The notes: generated by a model not told the origin, from the letters alone. A stretch of 64,000 nucleotides of DNA from Nitrosomonas marina (GCF_900111605.1 NZ_FOIA01000009.1:1-64000), one strand, 5' to 3'; shown: positions 37,230 through 47,515, counted from the stretch's first letter. A program made the numbers and translations.

Positions 37230-38264
37230 ATGATTAAAGTTGGTATTGTAGGTGGAACAGGTTATACGGGCGTAGAGTTACTGCGTATTCTGATTCAACA
37301 TCCTGAAGTTAAAATTACAACCATTACATCGCGCAATGAATCGGGTATGGATGTGGCAGAATTGTTCGCCAGTTTAAGAGGGCATATTGATCTGAAATTC
37401 AGCGATCCATCAGGGTCTGCACTTGATCAATGTGATCTGGTTTTCTTTGCAACGCCCAACGGGATTGCTATGCAGCAAGCTGAAGCATTGCTGGATGCGG
37501 GTGTGAAAATAATTGATCTGGCTGCTGATTTTCGTATAAAAGATATTGCAGAATGGGAAAAATGGTATGGCATGCAACATGCATGCCCCGAACTGGTAGC
37601 AAGTGCTGTTTACGGTTTGCCAGAAATTAATCGTGCAGAAATTAAAAGTGCGTGTTTGGTTGCCAATCCCGGTTGTTATCCTACAGCAGTACAGTTGGGC
37701 TTTTTGCCTGTCGTTGAGATGGGTATTGTTGACACAAATCATTTAATTGCCGATGTAAAGTCAGGTGTGTCCGGTGCGGGTAGAAAAGCAGAAGTGCATA
37801 CATTGCTGGCAGAAGCTTCAGATAATTTCAAAGCGTATGGAGTTCCAGGGCACAGACATCATCCCGAAATCAGACAAGGATTAACCAGGGTTGCAGGCAA
37901 ACCGGTCGAGCTCACATTTGTACCGCATCTGGTGCCGATGATACGGGGTATTCATGCTACTCTGTATGCCCGGTTGACTAAAAAGCGCAAGATCGATTTG
38001 CAGGCAATTTATGAGGAACGTTTTGCAACAGAAGCATTTGTAGATGTGTTGCCAGCGGGAAAACACCCTGAGACGCGAACAGTTCGCGGTTCGAATATTT
38101 GTCGGATTGCTGTGCACAGACCACAAAATAGTGATACCGTTGTAATTCTGTCTGTTACAGATAATCTGGTAAAGGGAGCTGCGGGACAGGCTGTGCAGAA
38201 TATGAATATTATGTTTGGTTTTCCTGAAACGCTGGGTATCAGTCAGATTCCTTTGATACCTTAG
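37230..38264 (+). CDS. argC: N-acetyl-gamma-glutamyl-phosphate reductase
   Basis: A 344-residue NADPH-dependent reductase of arginine synthesis. The N-terminal [17 protein letters not shown] is the nucleotide-binding fold, and Cys149 in [10 protein letters not shown] is the catalytic thiol. [11 protein letters not shown] holds the conserved His region. It reduces N-acetylglutamyl phosphate to the semialdehyde. Confidence 0.97.
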   Translation: MIKVGIVGGTGYTGVELLRILIQHPEVKITTITSRNESGMDVAELFASLRGHIDLKFSDPSGSALDQCDLVFFATPNGIAMQQAEALLDAGVKIIDLAADFRIKDIAEWEKWYGMQHACPELVASAVYGLPEINRAEIKSACLVANPGCYPTAVQLGFLPVVEMGIVDTNHLIADVKSGVSGAGRKAEVHTLLAEASDNFKAYGVPGHRHHPEIRQGLTRVAGKPVELTFVPHLVPMIRGIHATLYARLTKKRKIDLQAIYEERFATEAFVDVLPAGKHPETRTVRGSNICRIAVHRPQNSDTVVILSVTDNLVKGAAGQAVQNMNIMFGFPETLGISQIPLIP

Positions 38265-38305
38265 CCGATTGTCGGACTGGCTATCAGGTGCTGAAGGGGA
38301 ATAAA

Positions 38306-39034
38306 TTGTTCAAAAAAAAGTCTGAATTGTTGCCTGAACGAGTAATCATACGCGCATATGTTTCCTGGAAGACCCGTTTGTTGATTGTCTTTTTGGTCAG
38401 CATGTTGCTGGCGATGCTTGCCTGGGGTATGTATGAAGCAGGAAAAAGGACAGCAGGAGCTGTGGATGCTGCATCACTGGCAACATTGAGTGAACCGTAT
38501 CATGTGGCTACGTGTTTGCAAAAGAAACGGTCGGAGCTATGTACACAACTGGCCGAATTAACAAGGCAGTTTCAGATTGTTCAGACGACCAATGAAGACC
38601 TGGCCAGGCAGACGCGTTCACTGAGTAAAGAAAATAACAGATTGAAGGAAGAGCTCGATTTTTTCGAGCATGTAATGACGGGGAACACAAAGATTGATAA
38701 TGGTGTTTCAATACATCAATTCAATCTGAAAAAAGATGCTCAGCCAGGCGTATACCGATACTCTGTTTCAATGGTGCAGGGTGGGCAGCGGCCAAAAGAT
38801 TTTAATGGAAGCCTGAAGTTTTTTGTGAATCTCCAGCAGAATGATCAGCGAAAAACTGTGCTGTTGACTAATAAAAACGCAGAAAAAAGCTTCTCTATCA
38901 GTTTTAAGTTTTATCATAGAATTGAAGAGTCGTTCAAAATACCGCCCGATACAATTGTGGAAAGCATGAAAGTACAGGTTTTTGAACAGGGGGATTCGCA
39001 GGTCAAGTTGACACAAACTGCAGAACCTTCGTAG
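38306..39034 (+). CDS. DUF6776-like membrane-anchored coiled-coil protein
   Basis: About 242 residues with one N-terminal membrane helix (residues ~25-45), a coiled-coil (roughly 80-125, rich in Leu/Glu/Arg) and a beta-rich C-terminal domain with conserved VYRYSVSMVQGG and KFFVNLQQ stretches. It resembles the betaproteobacterial DUF6776 family; function unknown. The start is uncertain: TTG 38306 has an AAGGGG site six bases upstream, while GTG 38288 adds six residues with no site. It precedes the bactofilin gene by 14 bases, so the two are probably co-transcribed and may work together at the envelope. Confidence 0.75.
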   Translation: MFKKKSELLPERVIIRAYVSWKTRLLIVFLVSMLLAMLAWGMYEAGKRTAGAVDAASLATLSEPYHVATCLQKKRSELCTQLAELTRQFQIVQTTNEDLARQTRSLSKENNRLKEELDFFEHVMTGNTKIDNGVSIHQFNLKKDAQPGVYRYSVSMVQGGQRPKDFNGSLKFFVNLQQNDQRKTVLLTNKNAEKSFSISFKFYHRIEESFKIPPDTIVESMKVQVFEQGDSQVKLTQTAEPS

Positions 39035-39048
39035 TAAAGGAGAAAATC

Positions 39049-39459
39049 ATGTTTGGGAAAAAAAAGAAAGCCAAACTTCACAGCCATATAGACACTTTGA
39101 TTGGCGCTCAAACTCATATTACCGGTGATGTCTGCTTTAGCGGCGGGTTACGTGTGGATGGGAATATCAATGGTAATATCATCGCTGAAGATGGTGACCA
39201 GCACACATTAATTCTCAGTAACGCGGGTTATATTGAAGGGAAGATACAAGTCGCCAATGTGATTATTAATGGTACGGTAAAAGGGCCTATTCATGCTTCC
39301 AGGTATCTGGAACTGCAAGAAAATGCACAAATTCATGGTGATGTGTATTACGGTTCAATTGAAGTCAAGCTGGGCGCCTCTGTCGATGGAAAAATGATTC
39401 ATCAGGATAAACTTCAGTCCGAGAAATTGGTCTCATTAATACCGGCTGCATCCGAATGA
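39049..39459 (+). CDS. Bactofilin family cytoskeletal protein
   Basis: A 136-residue bactofilin with a short basic N-terminus (MFGKKKKAKLHSHIDTLIG) and the central right-handed beta-helix of short repeats (GNINGNIIAEDG, AGYIEGKIQVANVIING, GPIHASRYLELQENAQIHGDVYY). Bactofilins polymerise without nucleotides and help position envelope machinery. ATG 39049 has an AAAGGAG site. Downstream of the coiled-coil membrane protein. Confidence 0.92.
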   Translation: MFGKKKKAKLHSHIDTLIGAQTHITGDVCFSGGLRVDGNINGNIIAEDGDQHTLILSNAGYIEGKIQVANVIINGTVKGPIHASRYLELQENAQIHGDVYYGSIEVKLGASVDGKMIHQDKLQSEKLVSLIPAASE

Positions 39460-39548
39460 AAACAGCGGTAGTGAAAAAGGCGTTGTAATCTCAACGGTTT
39501 GTTCAACAAAACAACTGAATTTGATAAAAAATGATAACTGAAGCAGGT

Positions 39549-39893
39549 ATGTCCAATACCGAAAATACACCTATTTTGTTTACCGAGAACGCGGCAAACA
39601 AGGTCAAACAGCTAATAACAGAGGAAGGCAATGAGGCGCTTAAATTAAGAGTCTTTGTCAGTGGTGGAGGCTGCTCGGGGTTTCAGTATGGATTTACATT
39701 TGATGAAGCGGTCAATGAAGATGACATGGTCATGGAAAAAAACGGTGTGCAATTGTTAATTGATTCCATGAGTTTCCAGTATCTGATCGGGGCTGAGATT
39801 GATTATCAGGAAAATATAAAAGGTGCCCAGTTCGTCATCAAGAACCCAGGGGCATCCAGTACTTGTGGATGTGGTTCTTCATTCACGGTTTAA
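39549..39893 (+). CDS. erpA: Iron-sulfur cluster insertion protein ErpA
   Basis: A 114-residue A-type carrier with the three cluster Cys residues: Cys42 in [11 protein letters not shown] and Cys106/Cys108 in STCGCGSSF. It passes [Fe-S] clusters to target apoproteins. ATG 39549 matches the E. coli ErpA start and length; the open frame extends six residues upstream. Convergent with anmK. Confidence 0.95.
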   Translation: MSNTENTPILFTENAANKVKQLITEEGNEALKLRVFVSGGGCSGFQYGFTFDEAVNEDDMVMEKNGVQLLIDSMSFQYLIGAEIDYQENIKGAQFVIKNPGASSTCGCGSSFTV

Positions 39894-39919
39894 GATAATC
39901 AGTATTTCAGTATCGTATG

Positions 39920-41065
39920 TTATGCGGAGTATACTGCACCCAGTATCCGCTCGCCCAATGCGCCGGTGACGGCGGGGATATTTCCCGGATTTCTTAAAAT
40001 TGTTTGACGGGCCAGCCATGCAAAAGCGCTGGCTTCGACCCAATCTACAGGTATTCCAAGTTCATCGGTCAAGGCAACTTTCATACCGGAGAGCGATTTC
40101 TTCAAGTGATGTACCAGATGCAGGTTGCGTGCGCCGCCGCCGCACAAGTAGATTTCATTGGCGTTTGGATAATATGTCTGGATGGCCTGTGAAATGGATA
40201 CGGTCGATAACTGTATTAATGTTGCCTGCACATCCTCAGGAAGTTCATTTCGTAAGTGGCTTTCCAGCCATTTATAATTAAACAAATCTCTGCCCGTACT
40301 TTTGGGAGGGGGGGAAGAAAAAAAATCGATCGACAGTAATTTATCAAGTAGTGAAGGAATGATGTTGCCGGTTGCCGCCCAATCGCCATTGTTATCAAAA
40401 TGTTTGCCGGTGTGTCGCTGGCACCAGGCATCCAATAGTATATTACCGGGACCGCAGTCAAATCCGCTGACTTCGGCAGATGGATCTAGGTAAGTCAAAT
40501 TGGCGATGCCGCCAATATTGACAATGACACGGCGGTAGCTCGAATCCATGAATGCAGCGCGATGAAAGGCGGGTACCAGTGGTGCACCCTGGCCTCCGGC
40601 GGCAAGATCGCGGCTTCTGAAATCGGAAACAACGGAAATACAGGTTAATTCAGCGAGTAGTGCGGCGTTGACAAGCTGTATAGTGTATTTTTTCTCGATT
40701 TCCGGACAGTGACGAATCGTCTGTCCATGGCATCCGATTGCGGTTATTTCATGTGGCGATACTGCGTTGTCTTTCAAGAGCTCTTTGATTGCAGCTGCAT
40801 ATACGTGGGCAAGACGGTTGCTGACTACTGCTGCCGTATTGAGCTCGTCATACTCGGGATGATTCAGAGCGAGTAATTTTGATTTGAGTGCATCGTCGTA
40901 AGGCAGAAAAAAGGTTTTTGCAAGTGAAATCCCGTCCGATCTGAAATCGACTAATACAGCATCGACACCATCCAGGCTGGTGCCAGACATGATGCCGATG
41001 TAATAAGCGGATTCCAAGATTAACCCAAAAAACGTTACACAAGGCCAGTAGAAGGCGTTTTGCAA
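39920..41065 (-). CDS. anmK: Anhydro-N-acetylmuramic acid kinase
   Basis: A 381-residue sugar kinase of the ASKHA fold, with YYIGIMSGTSLDGVDAVLVD at the N-terminus, GCHGQTIRHCPE, VNIGGIANLTYLDP and FDCGPGNILLDAWC. It phosphorylates and opens the anhydro ring of anhMurNAc during peptidoglycan recycling. The start is unsure: family similarity begins about residue 19, and TTG at 41017 would give a 365-residue protein. It follows the M23 endopeptidase gene on the same strand, linking two peptidoglycan functions. Confidence 0.93.
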   Translation of the reverse strand: MQNAFYWPCVTFFGLILESAYYIGIMSGTSLDGVDAVLVDFRSDGISLAKTFFLPYDDALKSKLLALNHPEYDELNTAAVVSNRLAHVYAAAIKELLKDNAVSPHEITAIGCHGQTIRHCPEIEKKYTIQLVNAALLAELTCISVVSDFRSRDLAAGGQGAPLVPAFHRAAFMDSSYRRVIVNIGGIANLTYLDPSAEVSGFDCGPGNILLDAWCQRHTGKHFDNNGDWAATGNIIPSLLDKLLSIDFFSSPPPKSTGRDLFNYKWLESHLRNELPEDVQATLIQLSTVSISQAIQTYYPNANEIYLCGGGARNLHLVHHLKKSLSGMKVALTDELGIPVDWVEASAFAWLARQTILRNPGNIPAVTGALGERILGAVYSA

Positions 41066-41174
41066 TTCCTATGCGATGCCAAGTTCGAGCTCAATACACT
41101 ATTATCAATAATTTAAAGTCCGGTTTGCAGCCTGTTTTTTGGCTGGGTATTATCCGTATCAGTGCAGCGATCAG

Positions 41175-42515
41175 TTAATTATTCGATGCAAGGTGCAGAC
41201 TTCGCATGATATCCAGACGGGAAAGCAGTGCCGTAGCTTCCTTCTGGAATGCTGGTAAATCTTTTTTTGCAATCGGTGTCGCTGTCGGTAGCGCTATTTT
41301 TGATGGATCACGCTGCACGCCGTTGACGCGTAATTCATAATGCAGATGTGGGCCTGTTGCCATTCCCGTCATACCGACGTAACCAATAACATCGCCCTGG
41401 CTGACACGCGAGCCATTTTTGAGGCCTTTGGCAAAGCCCGATAAATGCCCATAAGCGGTTTCGTATTGATCATCGTGTTTAATTATGATGAGTTTACCAT
41501 AACCTCTTTGTGTGCCTGCAAATGTGACTTTGCCATTAGCGGTTGATTTTACAGGTGTGCCAGTTGGGGCTGCATAATCAATTCCCTTGTGTGCGCGCCA
41601 TTTCTTGAGTACGGGGTGAAAGCGTGCTTTACTGAAGCCGGAGCTGATGCGTGAGAATTCAAGCGGTGCTTTCAAAAATGCTTTGCGCAGGCTTTCTCCG
41701 TCGGGCGTGTAATAGCCAAAGTCACCATTGGATGATTGAAAATATATCGCCTGGTAAGTTTTGCGATGATTGGTAAATTCGACTGCGATAACCTTTCCAG
41801 ATTTGCTGGCACCGCCGCTACTGTCGATTAATGTTTCATAGACGACTGTGAAACGGTCGCCTTGTCGCAGATCACGGTGAAAATCGATCTCGGATGCCAG
41901 AATATCGATCATTTGGGTGGCGATGGTGTTGGGTATGCCGGCTTTGTCTGTTGCGGCAAAAAGCGAGCTGTTGACAGTGCCCGATTTCATCTGGATTTGT
42001 GACTCAAGTTCAACTTTCTGTTCGGACATTTTGAATACATGTTCCGTTTTTTCCATCAGGAACAGTTCTTCATTGCCGAAGAAATAGCGCAGTGTCAGTA
42101 GATTACCGTCCGCGGTTGTTTGTGCGTGGATAATTTTTCCAGGCTGCAGCCGTCGCATGGCACGGCTGTCACGGGCCGCCTGAAGAAAATTTTGCTTGTC
42201 ATGTTGATTGACGTCAAGACGATCCAGTATCGCGGCTATGGTATCACCGCGGCGAATGGTTTCCTGTCGCCAGAATGATTGATCTGAGCTGGCCTCCAGT
42301 TCAGGTAATACGTCGGGCAGGTAAAGGTCGCGAACGACTTCCTTGATCTCGACTTCATGAAGGGAAGGCGAATTTGGCGCAATGCCGAAAGCGGTGACAA
42401 ATCCAAATAATGGAATGGTTGATAATACTATGAGCCAGCGGAGTGTTTTTTTGGTTAGTCTCGATGATTTTTGAGCTAAAATGCTCGAATTGCTGCGTAT
42501 TGGCATAAATCGCAT
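41175..42515 (-). CDS. M23-family peptidoglycan DD-endopeptidase (MepM-like)
   Basis: A 446-residue membrane-anchored metallopeptidase: one N-terminal helix (about 26-45), a LysM/OapA-like region (IRRGDTIAAILDRL), a middle domain and a C-terminal lysostaphin-type domain. The Zn ligands are visible: His309 and Asp313 in HKGIDYA, and His392 in HLHYEL with His390 catalytic. Related MepM/YebA cleaves peptide cross-links so that new glycan can be inserted. ATG 42515 has a GAAGGGGGA site nine bases upstream, better than TTG 42551. Divergent from tyrS. Confidence 0.92.
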   Translation of the reverse strand: MRFMPIRSNSSILAQKSSRLTKKTLRWLIVLSTIPLFGFVTAFGIAPNSPSLHEVEIKEVVRDLYLPDVLPELEASSDQSFWRQETIRRGDTIAAILDRLDVNQHDKQNFLQAARDSRAMRRLQPGKIIHAQTTADGNLLTLRYFFGNEELFLMEKTEHVFKMSEQKVELESQIQMKSGTVNSSLFAATDKAGIPNTIATQMIDILASEIDFHRDLRQGDRFTVVYETLIDSSGGASKSGKVIAVEFTNHRKTYQAIYFQSSNGDFGYYTPDGESLRKAFLKAPLEFSRISSGFSKARFHPVLKKWRAHKGIDYAAPTGTPVKSTANGKVTFAGTQRGYGKLIIIKHDDQYETAYGHLSGFAKGLKNGSRVSQGDVIGYVGMTGMATGPHLHYELRVNGVQRDPSKIALPTATPIAKKDLPAFQKEATALLSRLDIMRSLHLASNN

Positions 42516-42690
42516 ACAGGACAGTCCCCCTTCTCTTTTATATTGATTCAATTCATGTCATGTCGCAAATACTCTTAATTCTAACACGATAAATCAAAAA
42601 CATTGTACCTAAGTACACTACTCAGATAGTAAAATTGAATGTCGAGGCGGAAATGAATTTCGATTGGAACTACTTGTTAAAAATTTAATT

Positions 42691-43893
42691 GTGGATAATA
42701 CAGTCAATCAGCAAATAGAAATAATAAAATACGGCAGCCATGAGTTGCTCATAGAAAAGGAACTCGAGAGTAAGTTGAAAGCCGGCAAGCCGTTGCGGGT
42801 TAAAGCAGGGTTCGATCCAACTGCTCCGGACTTACACCTTGGTCATGCGGTACTGTTGAACAAAATGCGGCAATTACAGGAGCTTGGGCATCATGTTTTG
42901 TTTTTGATCGGTGATTTTACCGGCATGATAGGCGACCCAAGCGGTAAAAATGCGACACGGCCACCGCTGACACGTGAACAAGTAGCCGAAAACGCCAGGT
43001 CCTACACGGACCAGGTATTTAAAATACTGCATCCTGAACAGACTGAAATTGTGTTTAACTCAACCTGGATGGATGGATTTGATGCAGCGGATTTGATCCG
43101 GCTGGCTTCGACGTATACCGTCGCGCGCATGCTGGAACGTGATGATTTCGAGAAACGTTACCGCAATAATCAGTCTATCGCGATTCACGAATTTTTGTAT
43201 CCGTTGGTACAGGGTTATGATTCTGTTGCTTTGAAAGCTGACCTGGAGTTGGGAGGTACGGATCAGAAGTTTAATCTGCTGGTAGGGCGAGAACTGCAAA
43301 AGCATTTTGGTCTGCCACAGCAGTGCATTCTTACTATGCCTCTGCTGGAAGGCCTGGATGGTATCAATAAGATGTCCAAATCGCTGAGCAACTATGTCGG
43401 AATTACAGAAAGCCCGACAGAAATTTTTGGCAAATTAATGTCGGTTTCAGATCAATTAATGTGGCGTTATATTGAATTACTGTCATCCGAGCCTATCGAA
43501 ACCATACATGGCTGGCAGCGGGAGGTCAAAGCAGGACGGAATCCAAGAGATATCAAGGTAATGTTTGCACAGGAAATCGTTACGCGCTTTCACAGTCGCA
43601 ACGCAGCCGAGTCAGCGCTTGTTGATTTTGAAATGCGATTCAAGCGAGGAGCGCTTCCAGACGAAATACCTGAAAAGACTGTTCAGGTCGATGGTACAGC
43701 CATCCGGTTGACGTCTCTTATGAAACAGGCCGGGCTATCTGCAAGCACAAGTGAAGCAATGCGCATGATTGATCAGGGTGCTGTCAAAGTAGATGGAGAA
43801 AAGGTCGAGGATAAATCGAAAGAAATACAGCGATGTGAGACGATTGTTATACAAGTCGGCAAGCGCAAGTTTGCCAGAGTGACAACTGCATAA
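42691..43893 (+). CDS. tyrS: Tyrosyl-tRNA synthetase
   Basis: A 400-residue class I synthetase with the HIGH-type motif [11 protein letters not shown], the KMSKS loop [12 protein letters not shown] and a C-terminal S4 RNA-binding domain ([23 protein letters not shown]). The start is uncertain. GTG 42691 gives a conventional N-terminus; the frame is open to TTG 42664. Neither has a clear ribosome site. Confidence 0.93.
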   Translation: MDNTVNQQIEIIKYGSHELLIEKELESKLKAGKPLRVKAGFDPTAPDLHLGHAVLLNKMRQLQELGHHVLFLIGDFTGMIGDPSGKNATRPPLTREQVAENARSYTDQVFKILHPEQTEIVFNSTWMDGFDAADLIRLASTYTVARMLERDDFEKRYRNNQSIAIHEFLYPLVQGYDSVALKADLELGGTDQKFNLLVGRELQKHFGLPQQCILTMPLLEGLDGINKMSKSLSNYVGITESPTEIFGKLMSVSDQLMWRYIELLSSEPIETIHGWQREVKAGRNPRDIKVMFAQEIVTRFHSRNAAESALVDFEMRFKRGALPDEIPEKTVQVDGTAIRLTSLMKQAGLSASTSEAMRMIDQGAVKVDGEKVEDKSKEIQRCETIVIQVGKRKFARVTTA

Positions 43894-43944
43894 GCCACTT
43901 GATTTTTTGTCCGGTTTGTCTAATTTTTATTTAAGGAAAAAATC

Positions 43945-44445
43945 ATGATTCGTAATCCAATAGATGTGTCCACGCGTGTGAGTTCCAATCTCTCAGCATT
44001 GATTGAGACTCGTTTGAACACGGATGATCCCGAGGAATATGTCACGCTCGCAGTTATACGAGACTATCTAACCGATATGCTGTCGGCGGCGTTTACCGAG
44101 ACGGAACATATCCATCACTTTGATATCAATGATTCGCTGCTTGACGAGCTGGACGCATTGATTGAAGAATTTGGTGAAACGGCGCTGGCGAGTGATTTCG
44201 TGCAAAACAGCGCCAGCGAACCTATGTCACGAGTCATTGACGCGGTAATTAACAGTAGGGATCAGGATAACCCGCCGACACTGGAAGCAGTCAGAGAAGC
44301 TATCGCAATGGGGTTGCCGGCAAGACTCGTTGGTGATGGTGTGCTGGATGAGGACGAAGATGATGCGCTACTTGCAGAAATCGATGCGTTAATCAATCGG
44401 CACGGTGGTGATGCGCTGGCCGAGGAGTTTTTACGTTACGAATAA
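43945..44445 (+). CDS. Acidic protein with internal duplication, unknown function
   Basis: A 166-residue, strongly acidic, probably cytoplasmic protein that I do not recognise. It consists of two similar halves: LLDELDALIEEFGETALASDF begins at residue 65 and LLAEIDALINRHGGDALAEEF at residue 142, each preceded by a predicted helical segment with a DxxxD/E pattern. ATG 43945 has a good AAGGA site. It follows tyrS after 51 bases and may share its transcript. A hairpin terminator follows at 44581-44614. Confidence 0.75.
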   Translation: MIRNPIDVSTRVSSNLSALIETRLNTDDPEEYVTLAVIRDYLTDMLSAAFTETEHIHHFDINDSLLDELDALIEEFGETALASDFVQNSASEPMSRVIDAVINSRDQDNPPTLEAVREAIAMGLPARLVGDGVLDEDEDDALLAEIDALINRHGGDALAEEFLRYE

Positions 44446-44580
44446 GGTCGGGTATCCGGTCAGCACCTGAATCCTTCGTTGATTGAAGGAAAAGAGTAAT
44501 AAGCGGTTTAGGAAGCCAGCAAAAGTACGTCTGAATGACCAGCCTGAATGCCACTTATAATCCGGTTGCACAGGCGAAAT

Positions 44581-44614
44581 AAAAACCGCGCACCAAAATC
44601 GATGCACGGTTTTT
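44581..44614. terminator. Bidirectional terminator between the acidic protein and the oxidase genes
   Basis: AAAAACCGCGCA (44581-44592) and TGCACGGTTTTT (44603-44614) pair with one mismatch. The A-run on one side and T-run on the other serve the two convergent transcripts. Confidence 0.8.
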
Positions 44615-44659
44615 AGTAATACAGCTTATTTTCTAATGATGCAAATGACAGCTGACCGG

Positions 44660-47515
44660 TTAGGGAACAGCATTTTTCTGCGCATCAGTCAAGCCAGCCT
44701 GCCATCCGGATGGCAGATGTTGTACCCAGCCGTTATACACATTGGGGATTGCCAGTACGCCCTGGCCGCCCATGCCCGCCAGGCTGACCACAGCGTCATC
44801 CGTAGCTGCAGTGTTATCTGCCATGGAGATTGTGCCGGCAACAGTAGCATCAGAGAAATTGCCGTCGCCATTCGGGTCAGGGTCGACCACAATCAGCCGG
44901 TTGGAAAATTTACTGCTGACATAGGCATAATAACCGCCACCGGCCTTGGCACCGAAATTGACACCATGACAGCCAGGGTCGCAAGGTAATATGGCCACGA
45001 CCGTGTCAGAGCTGGTGTCGACAACAGTGATGGTGCCGCCCGTATTTGCCGTGACCACCACGCGGCCGGTCGGATCAACGGGCGTCTGAATCGGTAAAAT
45101 GCCGGAATTTGCCGCGCCTTCGCCCGTTACGGGATTATAAGCAGCAATCAGATTGATGTATGGCTTGCCGCCGTTTGCAGCTACCGGAACCGGATTCCCG
45201 TCAAAGTCGTAAACACTCAAGGAATGGTCCAGCAGGTTGGCGGCGTAAATTCTGTCGTTGCCGACGCCAATCGCGATTGGGTGTGGCCCGTGTGGAAAGT
45301 TGCCGCCAGCGGCCGGACGTGCCATGATCTGCCCGGAATTGCCGTCATAAAAACCGGTATCCGATGTGTTGATATTCGGTGTAACGATTTTACCTGCCGG
45401 TGTAATCCAGTGACCATGCGGGTTTGCCGGTACCTGTCCAGGCAATTGCGTAGGAATGCTGGATTCCGGCGTCGTCGTGCCTGCCGGAATGGTGACCACC
45501 CTGTTTTCGCCATTAATGGCCACGGTAATATCATCACTGTCCGGCATCGTCATGACATGCGATGGTGAATCGCCAATTCGAATATTGTCGATCAACTGGC
45601 CGTTGGACTGATTAATGAACGTCAGCTTGTTGTCGAACCATTGCGTCTGGAAAACGGTCGACTGATTTCGGTCAACCCACATATTATGTGGATGATTCAT
45701 ATTGATTGACGGCAATGCAATCTTGCGTTTGATCGTCCAGTCCGATGTGTCGAGCACAGTGATGGTTCCGGGTTTGGTTTTACTGGCCGTTTTTTCAAAC
45801 TGCGTATTGATCCATACCTCGCCAACGCCTGGCGTAACGGGATTGGACAATGGACCCAAGGCAATGTCCTGACCATACCGGCTTTCGAGTACAGCTTTCA
45901 GATTCAACACCGCTCCACCGCTCAAGCGTACGTCAACGTTCGGGTATTCCGCATGCCATGGCGCGGCAGATGTGTAATCCTGCCAGTTTCCCTGGGTCGT
46001 AGCGACAAAAAATGTTCTCAGCAAGCGTGTAGCGAGATCGCTGGTAGTTGGCAGATCATGGATGCCAACCACCAGATCAATAGCTTCGCCCAAATCCAGT
46101 CCATCCGTGCTGGGGTCGTCTACAATTACGGCGCCAAACATATAAGGGTGGATTTTACAGGTGAATACATACAGACCCGGTGTGTTGAGCTGTACAATGC
46201 CGCCGCCGCGGTAGGCCTTGGTCTGATCAAACGGGATGTCATGTTTGTTATCCGTGTCCGCATCACTTGGCCAGATCAGGGTTGTAATGGTGTGCACCGC
46301 GTTGGTGTCCGACATAATGAAATGCGCACTGCTGCCGGGGGCCATTACTTCAAGTGAGCGGGTTTTGATATTAAGCGCACCGATCGGACCGGCGGGGTCG
46401 ATGATCGCATCGCTGCGCGTGCTTCTGAACCAGCTGCCGGGCTCGTCCGAAATTTCAAAGGTCACCAGACCGGGATCGCTCTGGTTGGGACTCAGGAGTA
46501 TCGCGCCATACGGTGACGCGCCCGCAACGCTGACGCCGGATGCAGCGCCGGGTTCATCCACGCGGAACCGCGCCGCCATGTTGGATTCCATATGCGATAC
46601 CACGTGGCAGTGCAAGTGCCACATGCCCGCGCCGACACCGGTGCCTGACTTAAGCGTGAAGGCGTGACTGTCGGCCTTACCGGCCAGTATTTTGACGTCA
46701 ATAATATGCGGAGTGTGGCCCTGGTTAATCGGGTCGACCTCGTCAAGCCAGCGGTGTGCGTGCAGATGGAATGTATGGTCGTGCTCAAGTGACAACACAT
46801 GAAAGCGCACTATTTCATCCAGATTGGCGCCAAGTACCGGGTTGGTCCAGAGAGGAGTCTGCGTACCGTTGACGATCTCGGCGCCCCAGAACGTGGAACC
46901 AACCATGAACATGATGTATTCCTTGTCCAGATCGGCGATATCGGTCGGGATGATGGTGCCGTCACCGTCGATATAGCTTTGCACCGAACCGTCGGCGGCG
47001 TTGACGACCAGAGCGCCAAACAGGCCCAGCAATCCGGATCCGTCGTCATAATACGGATATGTGCCGGTTTTGCTGGCAGTAAAGGAATAATTCTGCGAAC
47101 CGCCGCCGGCAGCAGCCTCGGCCGCGTTTTCCAGAATGCCGGGAATATTAATGCCAACGGGAACGCTGGTGTTGTTCGTCAGTGAAATGTTGACTGTATC
47201 GCCCTGTTGAACAAAAAGCGTCGGACCGGGTATGGCTGTTTCTGCCGGGTAATTCTGATTCGACCCGGCGTGGCTGATCATTTTATAGCCAAGCTGGCCG
47301 TTTGGCAGCGTCTCCGCTGAAAGATTGATTGTATGCGTGGTAGTAGCGCTAATGGATTCGGCTTTGGTTTTTTTGAGCAACAACCCATCTTTAAAATAAT
47401 ATATGTTCCCATCATGCGTGGCTGCCAGCGCGATACTTGAAAAGAACAATGCGGCTATGAACACAACCGTTGCCGCCACTGTTTTTTTATTCGATCCAAA
47501 GATAATAAATTTCAT
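44660..47515 (-). CDS. Multicopper oxidase (second half type) fused to blue-copper domain and beta-propeller
   Basis: A 951-residue secreted protein (signal segment ~10-31). Cupredoxin domain 1 has lost the usual first His motifs (YPYYDDGSG in place of an HxH). Domain 2 keeps HTFHLHAH (His250, His252, His254) and HLHCHVVSHMESNM (Cys303, His308, Met313), i.e. the type 1 site and half of the type 2/3 cluster. A third domain (about 385-470) has plastocyanin-type ligands His408, Cys453, His456 and Met459 in FTCKIHPYM. The last ~400 residues are YVTN/NHL-like propeller blades. A CX3CH motif (PCDPGCHG) lies in the propeller. It sits 33 bases after its paralogue. ATG 47515 has an AAAGGA site; the longer frame starts at TTG 47548. 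Confidence 0.88.
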   Translation of the reverse strand: MKFIIFGSNKKTVAATVVFIAALFFSSIALAATHDGNIYYFKDGLLLKKTKAESISATTTHTINLSAETLPNGQLGYKMISHAGSNQNYPAETAIPGPTLFVQQGDTVNISLTNNTSVPVGINIPGILENAAEAAAGGGSQNYSFTASKTGTYPYYDDGSGLLGLFGALVVNAADGSVQSYIDGDGTIIPTDIADLDKEYIMFMVGSTFWGAEIVNGTQTPLWTNPVLGANLDEIVRFHVLSLEHDHTFHLHAHRWLDEVDPINQGHTPHIIDVKILAGKADSHAFTLKSGTGVGAGMWHLHCHVVSHMESNMAARFRVDEPGAASGVSVAGASPYGAILLSPNQSDPGLVTFEISDEPGSWFRSTRSDAIIDPAGPIGALNIKTRSLEVMAPGSSAHFIMSDTNAVHTITTLIWPSDADTDNKHDIPFDQTKAYRGGGIVQLNTPGLYVFTCKIHPYMFGAVIVDDPSTDGLDLGEAIDLVVGIHDLPTTSDLATRLLRTFFVATTQGNWQDYTSAAPWHAEYPNVDVRLSGGAVLNLKAVLESRYGQDIALGPLSNPVTPGVGEVWINTQFEKTASKTKPGTITVLDTSDWTIKRKIALPSINMNHPHNMWVDRNQSTVFQTQWFDNKLTFINQSNGQLIDNIRIGDSPSHVMTMPDSDDITVAINGENRVVTIPAGTTTPESSIPTQLPGQVPANPHGHWITPAGKIVTPNINTSDTGFYDGNSGQIMARPAAGGNFPHGPHPIAIGVGNDRIYAANLLDHSLSVYDFDGNPVPVAANGGKPYINLIAAYNPVTGEGAANSGILPIQTPVDPTGRVVVTANTGGTITVVDTSSDTVVAILPCDPGCHGVNFGAKAGGGYYAYVSSKFSNRLIVVDPDPNGDGNFSDATVAGTISMADNTAATDDAVVSLAGMGGQGVLAIPNVYNGWVQHLPSGWQAGLTDAQKNAVP

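Noticed and set aside
44905..44990. Heme c site in the oxidase propeller (PCDPGCHG)
   Set aside because: The motif is CX3CH rather than CXXCH, and His-Gly pairs are common in propeller blades; evidence is too weak for a heme call.
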